Positions 7,025 through 13,497 of a stretch of DNA of 18,220 nucleotides are shown here, piece after piece (the first letter of the stretch is position 1; each line of letters starts with the position of its first letter). Both the position numbers and the translations under genes were made by a program. The DNA lies in assembly GCA_964415975.1 (NCBI GenBank), contig CAYQCN010000015.1, forward strand, positions 1 through 18,220. The letters run 5' to 3'. Source of the DNA: CAYQCN01 sp964415975. GTDB lineage: Bacteria; Patescibacteriota; Saccharimonadia; QS-5-54-17. Below the pieces are notes generated by a model. That model saw only the letters and a list, made by a program, of their open reading frames with translations. It searched no databases and was not told the DNA's origin.

Positions 7025-8230
7025 ATGCTATTAACAAATGGATATGATGTGGCAGATGTAGGTATGGCTGATGTTATGAAAATTGAAGAGGCTGAGCTTG
7101 AAAGTGACAGTTCAGCTAACACCCCGCATCTAGAGCACTGGAAAGACATTGCCCAAGTCAGAAGCGAAATAGGCGGGCTGGCAATGAGTAATTATCGGCG
7201 AGTCAACGAGATGAGGGCTAGGCTTTATAGCAACGAATTAAGCGATGATGAACTGGTTGAGTTGGGTTTGTCTTACGGGGCTACTAACAATATGGAGGGC
7301 GGCCAGGCTGATCTGGAGCAGCTTTTTGCGTGTCTTTATGCTGACTCCGAGGCTGATGGCATGGCTCGCATGGCTTGTTCAGACAGAGCCTGGGCAATAT
7401 ATGAATTGATGCAAAGAAATCCTGTAGATTTGCAACAACCCTCTCCAAAGCTTTTTATGGCGGCTCAATTTTTGCATGAAGCTGGTGAGATTGAGTCAGA
7501 TGAAGAACTGAGCGATTTGTTGGTCTATGGAGCTCTTGATGTTTATGAAAGAATTTGGAAAAACAATTCTACTGGCTGGGAGGAGAGGTTTAAGCGCCAA
7601 GCATTGCTGCAGTGGCACAGTGGCATGAGCGCCTTATTGTCTCGAGACGTGGCCAACCAAGAGCTAAGCGTTTCCGGCAGAGAAGAGGCAGAGGAGTGTT
7701 TTATCGATCTGCAGAAAGAAACAATTGAGCAGGTAAGGGCTATGGCCCGGCTTAAGCACGACAAGGATCCTGGCAATAATAAGTATGTAGTCAGGAATGG
7801 TGAGCTATTTGAGATATTTACGCAGATAAGTGGCTGGTACTTAATACGCGAAGAGAGGCTGTTTGGGGAGTATGAGATTCGTCCATCAAAAGAGAGAGAG
7901 GATCGCCCAAGAGACGGCATTGTTAACAAGCAAACTAACAAATATGCCCATGACGCAGTAGTTGTGCGCAATGTATCAGGCGAGCAGCAACAGACACGCA
8001 TACAGCTAAAAGCATGCCCCAAAGAGCAGGACTGGGAGTCGTCATATGTTGATGAAATTCCAGTAGTAAGAGTTAAGAATATCTCAGCAGATAAATTACG
8101 CAAAAAGATCATGCGCTCCATGAACGACATACATGGACATTACCGAGCACCCAAAAAGCGATTTAGGCGTCAGCTTCATGGCAATATTGAAGGTTTCTTC
8201 AGCGAAGAGTTGTTTGATTCAGCAGCTTAA
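7025..8230 (+). CDS. hypothetical protein, possible PD-(D/E)XK nuclease-like C-terminal domain
   Basis: 401 aa and not a family I recognise. Residues ~35-240 are mostly helical and charged, with acidic ELSDDELVELG and SDEELSDLL stretches. The C-terminal part has a layout reminiscent of PD-(D/E)XK nucleases: NGELFE (Glu260/263), a long insertion, YAHDAVVV with Asp310 at the end of a short hydrophobic strand, then RIQLKA (Gln327-x-Lys329). Fold membership is inference from these spaced residues only. The last ~30 residues are strongly basic (APKKRFRRQLHG), compatible with nucleic-acid binding. The start is uncertain: TTGAAT, 17 bases and TATGCT overlap the first ATG, so the true start may be the in-frame GTG at 7049 or ATG at 7064. 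It follows the Mur ligase by 46 bases. Confidence 0.75.
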   Translation: MLLTNGYDVADVGMADVMKIEEAELESDSSANTPHLEHWKDIAQVRSEIGGLAMSNYRRVNEMRARLYSNELSDDELVELGLSYGATNNMEGGQADLEQLFACLYADSEADGMARMACSDRAWAIYELMQRNPVDLQQPSPKLFMAAQFLHEAGEIESDEELSDLLVYGALDVYERIWKNNSTGWEERFKRQALLQWHSGMSALLSRDVANQELSVSGREEAEECFIDLQKETIEQVRAMARLKHDKDPGNNKYVVRNGELFEIFTQISGWYLIREERLFGEYEIRPSKEREDRPRDGIVNKQTNKYAHDAVVVRNVSGEQQQTRIQLKACPKEQDWESSYVDEIPVVRVKNISADKLRKKIMRSMNDIHGHYRAPKKRFRRQLHGNIEGFFSEELFDSAA

Positions 8231-8239
8231 TGGCAGATT

Positions 8240-8380
8240 TTACTGGTCTTTATTTTGGGCGGGTGGCTCGTTTTTTTCTACAGTAACAGGAATTCCGAAT
8301 CTGCTAAGGGCATTGGTTATAAAATCAAGCGCCCTCCGGCGCATATTTGGCTCTGATTCTTGTGGCTTTGACTCGTTCAT
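8240..8380 (-). CDS. small protein, 46 aa
   Basis: An ATG-to-TAA frame on the minus strand encodes 46 residues beginning MNESKPQESEPNMRRRALDF and continuing ITNALSRFGIPVTVEKNE. An AAAAGG Shine-Dalgarno-like stretch sits 7 bases before the ATG, and a TACAAT -10 candidate lies 18 bases before it. The protein has a basic amphipathic helix (RRRALDFITNALSRFGI) between acidic and Pro-rich ends. It converges on the 401-aa gene with 9 bases between stops, and is divergent from the phosphoribosyltransferase-like gene. No family is recognised. The frame fills the gap neatly, which supports it, but it remains unproven. Confidence 0.55.
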   Translation of the reverse strand: MNESKPQESEPNMRRRALDFITNALSRFGIPVTVEKNEPPAQNKDQ

Positions 8381-8446
8381 AGATAAACCTTTTATCGTAT
8401 TGTAACTTAGTCCTGTATAAAATTAAAAAATGGTTTAGATATAAAG

Positions 8447-8487
8447 TTGCAAAACAAGCAAAATTATGCTATAAACTAGTATATAAT
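8447..8487 (+). promoter_or_regulatory. promoter region of the phosphoribosyltransferase-like gene
   Basis: TTGCAA (8447-8452), a 17-base spacer and TATAAA (8470-8475) make a good promoter with a leader of about 11 bases. A second -10, perfect TATAAT at 8482-8487, lies only 5 bases before the ATG at 8493 but has no -35. No Shine-Dalgarno is present. Confidence 0.55.
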
Positions 8488-8492
8488 TATTT

Positions 8493-9458
8493 ATGTCTGA
8501 AAAATATCAAATACCAAACCAGTCAGAACTAATCGCAAACCATAGAGCCGATAAGGCGCTTGGTAGGACCGCTATAGAAGGGTGGCAGTCTGACGCAGAA
8601 GTGGGTTCTAGCGATTATGAAATATTAGATCTTGACAATCATGATAAGAGCTTTGTTATGAGAAGGTCGTATCTGCGCAGCACTTTTCGTTTAACTGAAA
8701 AAATCCAAAAATATAAACCTGATTATGTATTATATTTAGATAAATCTGCACGGCCTGTATCCTGGCTGGAGCGCGAGCTTCACGATGATTTTGCTGAGGC
8801 TGCAGCTGAGGATGGTGATGAGCCTGAACCCAAAACTAATACTTTATTTTTAAATATCGATCGTGAACATTGGCGCGATCAGACTGGAGGCAAAGAATTC
8901 GGCAGCGGTCAGGTTACTGTCAAAGATGTAGAGCAAGAGACGATTGAAAGTCTTCGGGCTATATTTCTTAATAATGTGCCCGAGGATGTTGCAGGAACAG
9001 AAGACTTAAAGAGGAAGCTATCTGAATCTAGCGAAGAAGACATATCAGATCAACCTTCATTACTTGATGGTAAAAAAGTGTTGATTGTTGATGAAGTTAA
9101 GTTCACAGGAGACACTCTTAAGATAGCCCAGAAGTTTTTGGAAACGGCATTTCCAGATGCTGAGTTCGCGACTCACCATTGGATGACATCACCTAAAGCG
9201 GTCGACCCTAATGCAAAGCCTACCGGTCTGCCAGATGTACCAGTCTGGTACAGGCAAGACTCAGAAAAGGGTAGGGGTGTAGCCAACAGAGATGTTTATA
9301 AATCGCGCAAATCAGCCAGCGCTCGTCAACGAGTCGGTGAAGTGTTTTTGAGTACAAGCTTCAATGAGCCTGATTCGGCTGCTATCAAGCTCAGAAGTGA
9401 GTTTAAGCGCCTAGCTCAAGAATATAGACATGGAGTATATGGAACTGTAGAGTACTGA
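8493..9458 (+). CDS. type I phosphoribosyltransferase-like protein
   Basis: 321 aa. The segment KVLIVDEVKFTGDTL (residues ~195-209) is the PRPP-binding loop of type I phosphoribosyltransferases: four hydrophobics, two acidic residues, then TGxT. Upstream, KPDYVLYLDKSARPVSWLER (~75-94) resembles the strand and loop where these folds place their pyrophosphate-binding residues. The segment before the loop (~100-190) is a long, acidic, probably disordered insertion. The C-terminal part (VWYRQDSEKGRGV, ~251-263) is not a known hood domain to me. It could be a base-salvage enzyme, a PRPP-sensing regulator or a nucleotide-modifying enzyme of an accessory system; the sequence does not decide. It is divergent from the 46-aa gene. 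Confidence 0.75.
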   Translation: MSEKYQIPNQSELIANHRADKALGRTAIEGWQSDAEVGSSDYEILDLDNHDKSFVMRRSYLRSTFRLTEKIQKYKPDYVLYLDKSARPVSWLERELHDDFAEAAAEDGDEPEPKTNTLFLNIDREHWRDQTGGKEFGSGQVTVKDVEQETIESLRAIFLNNVPEDVAGTEDLKRKLSESSEEDISDQPSLLDGKKVLIVDEVKFTGDTLKIAQKFLETAFPDAEFATHHWMTSPKAVDPNAKPTGLPDVPVWYRQDSEKGRGVANRDVYKSRKSASARQRVGEVFLSTSFNEPDSAAIKLRSEFKRLAQEYRHGVYGTVEY

Positions 9459-9517
9459 CTTTAAATCTTTGCTTTTTAGATGTAGAGGTTGGTTGCAAGT
9501 AAGTTATAAATAGAAGT

Positions 9518-9589
9518 ACCCCCGAATCTGTATTTGTGTTGAATTATGCATATGTGTACAGCACATGCGACAACTACAGATTCGGGGGT
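9518..9589. repeat. 72-base imperfect hairpin with perfect 15-bp terminal inverted repeat
   Basis: ACCCCCGAATCTGTA (9518-9532) is matched exactly by its reverse complement at 9575-9589. Inside, after one mismatch, TTGT pairs with ACAA, and further in GCAT-AT-GTG pairs with CACATGC around a 5-base loop. The element could therefore form a long branched hairpin in RNA or single-stranded DNA. It lies between the ends of two convergent genes, has no T-run, and is followed by GC-rich sequence. No second copy was noticed. Confidence 0.75.
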
Positions 9590-9627
9590 GATGTCTGGAC
9601 GGCTTTTTGAGTGTCAGAAAACTTCAC

Positions 9628-9646
9628 AAAAAGCTACCAGAGCTTT
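9628..9646 (-). terminator. terminator of the GC-rich 134-aa gene
   Basis: On the minus strand AAAGCT pairs with AGCTTT around a CTGGT loop and runs into further T residues, 15 bases after the stop codon. The stem is short, so it is probably a moderate terminator. Confidence 0.5.
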
Positions 9647-9660
9647 CCTGCCCCTTTATG

Positions 9661-10065
9661 TCATCCGTCGAGCTCGTGGATGGTAGTTTCTGAGTGCTCG
9701 ACCATCCCGACCGGATTGACTCGCACCTCACGGATTCGCGTGAAGCGTTCGACCGACTCCGACTTGAGTGAAAGGGCCCAAGTCTGCAGTGCAGCTGTGA
9801 GCGAGATGGCGACGGACTTGATCTCGTCATAGTCCATTGTAGTTCCATCGCTCTTGGCGGTGACTGCGACTCGCAGGACGGGCTCGTCTCGACACGCGAA
9901 AATCGTGTCGACCCCCTCAACTGAGTTATTACCCTCGAAGTGTTCTACTCCGAGCCGGTTGATGTGCATGCCGCCGATGTAAAGCTCAAAAACCCCATAG
10001 TGACGGCCATCGGTCAGGTGGATGCTACGCCGACTGATCTCCCCGAGGAACGTGCTTTTTGGCAT
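9661..10065 (-). CDS. hypothetical protein, 134 aa, compositionally foreign
   Basis: ATG start preceded by AAGGAAG at Shine-Dalgarno distance, and a promoter (TTGATA, 17 bases, TGTAAT) further upstream. The protein begins with a strand-rich segment (SRRSIHLTDGRHYGVFELYI), continues with DEPVLRVAVTAKSDG, and ends in a helical and strand stretch (IKSVAISLTAALQTWALSLK, then REVRVNPVG). No family is recognised. The DNA is clearly richer in GC than its neighbours, and codons such as ATC, CTC, GTC and TCG dominate where surrounding genes use ATA, GTA and AGC. This suggests recent horizontal acquisition. The 183-aa gene diverges from it across a shared palindrome, and a long hairpin lies just beyond its 3' end. 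Confidence 0.7.
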   Translation of the reverse strand: MPKSTFLGEISRRSIHLTDGRHYGVFELYIGGMHINRLGVEHFEGNNSVEGVDTIFACRDEPVLRVAVTAKSDGTTMDYDEIKSVAISLTAALQTWALSLKSESVERFTRIREVRVNPVGMVEHSETTIHELDG

Positions 10066-10098
10066 AGTACTTCCTTGATTGTGGAACAGGACTTATTT

Positions 10099-10127
10099 AT
10101 TACAACATATTATTTTGCTATTATCAA
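10099..10127 (-). promoter_or_regulatory. promoter of the GC-rich 134-aa gene
   Basis: On the minus strand TTGATA, a 17-base spacer ending in TGT, and TGTAAT. Matches to consensus are 5/6 and 5/6, with an extended -10. The leader of about 27 bases carries AAGGAAG before the ATG. Confidence 0.6.
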
Positions 10128-10140
10128 TACCGGCCGGTAT
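10127..10140. promoter_or_regulatory. palindromic operator between divergent promoters
   Basis: ATACCGGCCGGTAT is a perfect 14-bp palindrome. Its left base overlaps the -35 box of the minus-strand promoter, and its right end lies 5 bases before the plus-strand -35 (TTGACG). A dimeric regulator bound here could occlude both promoters. No obvious helix-turn-helix protein is encoded beside it. Confidence 0.5.
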
Positions 10141-10145
10141 AAATT

Positions 10146-10174
10146 TTGACGTTTTATTATTAAAGTTTTATAAT
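10146..10174 (+). promoter_or_regulatory. strong promoter of the 183-aa gene
   Basis: TTGACG, exactly 17 bases, then a perfect TATAAT. This is the closest to consensus of any promoter in the window. The expected start point is about 10181, giving a leader of roughly 39 bases. Confidence 0.75.
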
Positions 10175-10219
10175 ATAGAATCGGAATAATTGATAGATTT
10201 TTAAAGTTGGGATTAAGAT

Positions 10220-10771
10220 ATGGAGAGTCAGTCAGGACCCTTTGAGTCAGAGCAAAATATTGGAGACGAAGTGTTACGTCAAAAAAGGCGGGAGATGTTG
10301 GATTTGGCTCATGATGCACTTAAAAAAGCTAGTTCAAAGACCGAAAGGCACGAGGGTGTCTATTTGAGCCGCGAACCATTAGCGATTGGTGGTCATGAAG
10401 ACGCTTTTAGTCTTTTGCTGACGCGCGATGGAGAACGTCCATTTGTTGATGAATGGGAAGATAAAGAGTATATTAAGCTTTTCTTTATTCCTGATTATGA
10501 ACAGTATCTACAGGATGAACTTTATGAGGCTGAGAAAAGCGTGGTCTGGGTAGAAGAACATAGCCAAAACAATCAACGTCAATATGTATTGACCGAGCAC
10601 GGATTTCAGCCTTATGCGGCCAAGATCGATGATCTAAGAGAGGACTTTTATTCAATTTCTTCCAAACCTGAGATGGGTGAATTGCGTCGTTTTCATGAAC
10701 GGCTCGATCGTTTTAAGTTGACTCCGTTTAAAGAAGTGACTCGGTCTAATGATGAAGATCGAGAAGACTAA
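10220..10771 (+). CDS. hypothetical protein, 183 aa
   Basis: Unrecognised soluble protein, strongly acidic and aromatic. Residues ~18-40 form a charged helix (LRQKRREMLDLAHDALKKAS). A middle segment looks strand-rich (AFSLLLTRDGERPFVDEW, then YIKLFFIPDYEQYLQDELYE), and the C-terminal ~60 residues look helical (MGELRRFHERLDRF). There is no signal peptide or membrane segment. The ATG has only a weak GGGAT Shine-Dalgarno-like stretch, but the gene is driven by a near-consensus promoter shared head to head with the GC-rich 134-aa gene. Its own base composition is AT-rich like the host. The phosphomannomutase gene starts 44 bases after its stop and has its own -10 elements. Confidence 0.75.
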   Translation: MESQSGPFESEQNIGDEVLRQKRREMLDLAHDALKKASSKTERHEGVYLSREPLAIGGHEDAFSLLLTRDGERPFVDEWEDKEYIKLFFIPDYEQYLQDELYEAEKSVVWVEEHSQNNQRQYVLTEHGFQPYAAKIDDLREDFYSISSKPEMGELRRFHERLDRFKLTPFKEVTRSNDEDRED

Positions 10772-10799
10772 TATATAATTCGTCTCCCTCTTGATTGCA

Positions 10800-10808
10800 T
10801 GCTATGAT
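10800..10808 (+). promoter_or_regulatory. extended -10 of the phosphomannomutase gene, leaderless
   Basis: TGC followed by TATGAT, then exactly 7 bases to the ATG at 10816. This arrangement supports 10816 over the upstream in-frame ATGs at 10795, 10804 and 10810. A second perfect TATAAT lies at 10774-10779 and could give a longer leader. Confidence 0.5.
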
Positions 10809-10815
10809 TATGGCT

Positions 10816-12171
10816 ATGAATTTGGGTGTGATATTCAAAGCCTACGACATAAGAGGGCTGGTGCCCGAAGAGCTAAATAAAGACACTGCCAAAAATATTG
10901 GCCGGGCGCTAGCGGACTGGCTTATCGAGGAGTGCCCCGAAACGAGCGATAAGCCGATTGTAGTTGGCCGGGATATGAGGGCTGACTCTCAAGAATTGTC
11001 TGAGGCGCTGATTGCAGGCATTACTCGGCAAGGTCGTGATGTGGTCGATATCGGCCAAGTAACGACTGATATGATCTATTTTGCAGTCGGACATATGCAA
11101 GCAGCTGGCGGAGTGGTGGTGACGGCCAGTCATAACCCCGGTGCCTATAATGGTATGAAGCTGTGCCGAGAAGAAGCTAGGGCGATTGGTATTGATAGCG
11201 GGCTTGAGGATATAAAACAGAGAATGGAAAAAGATGAGTTCGCAGACTCTAGCGAAAGCGGTGCAGTTTCTACTGAAAATGTAATGAATGATTGGGTCGA
11301 GCATGCATTGAGTTTTGTCGGTGATGAGCTGCGCCCGCTCAAAATTGCCGTTGACGCTGGTAATGGCATGGCCGGAGCAGTTATGCCTCATGTAGAGCAA
11401 CAGACACCTTTACATATAACACCGCTATATTTTGAGCTTGATGGTAGCTTTCCCAATCATGAAGCCAACCCAATGAAAGAAGAGACCATGGCTGACTTGC
11501 AGCGTACGGTAGTTGAGGAGCAGCTTGATATTGGAATTGCTTTTGATGGTGACGGAGACCGGATGATGCTGGTTGATGAAAAGGGTGTGACAGTATCGGG
11601 TAGTGTGACCTGCGCGTTACTGTCGGAGTACTTCCTAGGCCAACATCCTGGCAGTACCATTTTGCACAATGCTATATGTTCAAGAGTAGTACCAGAAACC
11701 ATCAGAGAAAACGGTGGCGACCCTATCATTACTAAGGTGGGCCACTCATTTATAAAGGCTACCATGCGTAAATATGACGCTCCATTTGGCGGTGAACATT
11801 CAGCGCACTATTACTTTCGGGATAATTGGTCGGCCGACTCCGGACTGATAGCAGCTTTAATAGCTATTGGAATCGTTAGCCGTTCTGGCAAATCTTTGTC
11901 TGATTTGGTCAGAGTTTTACGGCAGCGGTATGTCCAGTCCGGAGAGATAAATCTAGAAGTAAAAGATAAGCAGGCAGCTATCGAGCGAGTGGCCGAACAT
12001 TTAAGTGACGGCAAGCAGGATCGACTCGATGGCTTAACTGTAGATTATGGTTCATGGTGGTGTAATATTCGTCCTAGTAACACCGAGCCATTGATTCGCT
12101 TGAATATAGAGGCCGTTGACAAGGCTACGCTCAAGTATCATCAGCAAAGGTTGCTAAGTATAATAGTCTAG
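10816..12171 (+). CDS. phosphomannomutase/phosphoglucomutase
   Basis: Alpha-D-phosphohexomutase superfamily enzyme interconverting hexose 6- and 1-phosphates, 451 aa from the chosen start. It feeds GDP-mannose or UDP-glucose synthesis. All four active-site regions are visible: the phosphoserine loop TASHNPG (Ser105), the Mg2+ loop DGDGDR (~244-249), the sugar-selectivity loop GGEHSAHYYF (~325-334), and the phosphate-binding RPSNTEPLIRL (~419-429). The start at IFKAYDIRG register (MNLGVIFKAYDIRG) matches the family's usual N-terminus; the longer reading would add only MHAMIMA. The GEHS loop with Glu-His-Ser is the pattern of dual PMM/PGM enzymes. The isomerase 4 kb downstream could supply its substrate. 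Confidence 0.95.
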   Translation: MNLGVIFKAYDIRGLVPEELNKDTAKNIGRALADWLIEECPETSDKPIVVGRDMRADSQELSEALIAGITRQGRDVVDIGQVTTDMIYFAVGHMQAAGGVVVTASHNPGAYNGMKLCREEARAIGIDSGLEDIKQRMEKDEFADSSESGAVSTENVMNDWVEHALSFVGDELRPLKIAVDAGNGMAGAVMPHVEQQTPLHITPLYFELDGSFPNHEANPMKEETMADLQRTVVEEQLDIGIAFDGDGDRMMLVDEKGVTVSGSVTCALLSEYFLGQHPGSTILHNAICSRVVPETIRENGGDPIITKVGHSFIKATMRKYDAPFGGEHSAHYYFRDNWSADSGLIAALIAIGIVSRSGKSLSDLVRVLRQRYVQSGEINLEVKDKQAAIERVAEHLSDGKQDRLDGLTVDYGSWWCNIRPSNTEPLIRLNIEAVDKATLKYHQQRLLSIIV

Positions 12172-12227
12172 TCCTGAACTTTTAATGCTTTTATAGCCAT
12201 AAAATCTAAGCACTGGAAAGATTTATG

Positions 12228-12257
12228 ATAACAAAAGCCTATGCTTGCTTTTGTTGT
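12228..12257 (+). terminator. hairpin after phosphomannomutase
   Basis: AACAAAAGC pairs perfectly with GCTTTTGTT around an 8-base loop, extended by a G-U and an A-U pair. It lies about 57 bases after the mutase stop and before the next gene. The T-run is part of the stem, so its strength is uncertain. Confidence 0.5.
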
Positions 12258-12280
12258 CGCATTGTAGTAAGTTTGTTGCC

Positions 12281-12832
12281 ATGTCTTTAGAAAAACACGG
12301 AGAAATTTTTCCAGTCGAAAGTAGTCTTTATCCAGAAGGCAGTCTTTTGGGCGAAGACTATATGTTACCAGTTGGGGGATACGACAAGACGGAGATGAGT
12401 TTGAACGACCTTATTGGCAATATTAAAGATAAATCCAGCGTTGAGTTGGCGAAAGAACAGATAGTGGCTGGCGATGATGAGCAGCCATTGCAAAATCCAC
12501 TCCATGACAAAGCCTTGACTATTTTTGACCTGCATCCAGAACAAGAAATTTTTTTCTATCAGCGCACAGGTAACTCTGAACCAAAGCGAGAAGAAGAAGC
12601 AAGCTTCGATATTTACATAAGGGGGACAATAGAGTCAGAGCCTTTTTTCGGACCGGACAATATGTGGTGGGTGAGCGTAAAGACTGAAGACCTAAATAGA
12701 TATATTAGCCGGGATCTCTGTTTAGGAATATTAGGAGTAACTAAAAATTGTATCAACGACAACGGGAAGCAGGTGGCAGGACAATTTAACAAGCATTTTT
12801 TTGCCCTCAACGAGAACTTGAAAACATCCTAA
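12281..12832 (+). CDS. hypothetical protein, 183 aa
   Basis: No family is recognised. The start at ATG 12281 (MSLEKHGEIFPVESSLYPEG) is chosen because the frame's earlier ATG at 12245 lies inside the upstream hairpin and would add a low-quality MLLLSHCSKFVA leader. No clear Shine-Dalgarno is seen. The protein is soluble, with an acidic linker (~40-75), a probable beta-rich segment (ALTIFDLHPEQEIFFYQRTG and ASFDIYIRGTIESEPFF), a WWVSVKTEDL strand, and a basic C-terminal tail. Its size and aromatic-acidic make-up resemble the other 183-aa protein at 10220 only superficially; I see no clear alignment. Confidence 0.65.
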   Translation: MSLEKHGEIFPVESSLYPEGSLLGEDYMLPVGGYDKTEMSLNDLIGNIKDKSSVELAKEQIVAGDDEQPLQNPLHDKALTIFDLHPEQEIFFYQRTGNSEPKREEEASFDIYIRGTIESEPFFGPDNMWWVSVKTEDLNRYISRDLCLGILGVTKNCINDNGKQVAGQFNKHFFALNENLKTS

Positions 12833-13098
12833 ATCAGATTTTAAAACTATATTCTTAATGGCTAGAGAAGAATAGATGCTATCTAGGATTTTAATTTGAA
12901 AGACAGAGAGACTGTAAATTTAAAGACTTCACCAATCACTTAATGAATACTTGAACAGAATGGAAATTTTATTGAGTTGATTGGCCAGCTATTGCGTGAG
13001 GCCGTGCTCGTTATAGGCTAAGTCTGCTTTATTCCCGGCCTGTAAGTTGTCGACAAAGAAAAGAGCAGTTTAGTCGTATATGACGCGCTTAGTTTTTA
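12833..13098. other. intergenic stretch with no gene seen
   Basis: This is AT-rich sequence upstream of the groESL promoter. I find no frame longer than about 30 codons with a plausible start, no tRNA-like fold and no strong hairpin here. Confidence 0.5.
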
Positions 13099-13128
13099 TT
13101 GACATTTTTGGTGTGTTTTAGCTAAGAT
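13099..13128 (+). promoter_or_regulatory. groESL promoter
   Basis: A perfect TTGACA -35, an 18-base spacer and TAAGAT as -10. The start point is expected near 13135, immediately before the CIRCE operator, the standard arrangement for HrcA-repressed heat-shock operons. Confidence 0.75.
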
Positions 13129-13137
13129 AAAAGAGAT

Positions 13138-13164
13138 TTAGCACTCAGAATGTTGGAGTGCTAA
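13138..13164. promoter_or_regulatory. CIRCE operator (HrcA binding site)
   Basis: TTAGCACTC, a 9-base spacer and GAGTGCTAA match the CIRCE consensus at every arm position. HrcA repressor bound here would block the groESL promoter until heat shock titrates GroEL. No hrcA gene is in the window. Confidence 0.96.
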
Positions 13165-13198
13165 TAATGGCAGTAATAAATATAAGGGAGGAGTTACG

Positions 13199-13468
13199 AT
13201 GAGCAAAATCCAACCACTTGGTGACAGGGTAGTGGCCCAGGCTGTAGAGGCAAGCGACAAGACAGAGTCGGGTTTTTATCTACCGCAAGACGCCCAAGAA
13301 AAGCCACAGATGGCTAAAGTAGTTGAGGTGGGTAAAGATGTAGCCGAGGTTAAAAAAGACGACACTATTGTTTATCCAAAGTTCGGCACAACTGATGTAA
13401 CAATCGATGGTAGTGAGTACATGATTATCAAAGAAGAAGATGTACTCGCGATAGTAAAAAATAAGTAG
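13199..13468 (+). CDS. groES: co-chaperonin GroES (Hsp10)
   Basis: 89-aa lid of the GroEL-GroES folding chamber, cytoplasmic. The N-terminus IQPLGDRVVAQ, the mobile loop around KTESGFYLP (residues ~21-29), the KPQMAKVVEVG turn, and the C-terminal YMIIKEEDVLAIV are all standard for the family. It is a few residues shorter than E. coli GroES (97 aa). The ATG is preceded by GGGAGGAG at ideal Shine-Dalgarno spacing. It is the first gene of a CIRCE-controlled operon; groEL follows 29 bases later. Confidence 0.97.
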   Translation: MSKIQPLGDRVVAQAVEASDKTESGFYLPQDAQEKPQMAKVVEVGKDVAEVKKDDTIVYPKFGTTDVTIDGSEYMIIKEEDVLAIVKNK

Positions 13469-13497
13469 ATTCAATTTAATCGAGAAGGAGATTGCAT

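Noticed and set aside
8133..8405. Plus-strand 90-codon open frame.
   Set aside because: It overlaps the end of the 401-aa gene in another frame and the opposite-strand 46-aa gene, with no start signals.
9518..9589. The hairpin considered as an integron attC site.
   Set aside because: The outer ends do not carry RYYYAAC and GTTRRRY core sites, and no integrase or cassette array is present.
9584..9620. GGGGGTGATGTCTGGAC resembles the 5' end of tmRNA.
   Set aside because: No tag reading frame, pseudoknots or tRNA-like 3' end follow; the next 450 bases are a minus-strand gene, and the GGGGG belongs to the inverted repeat.
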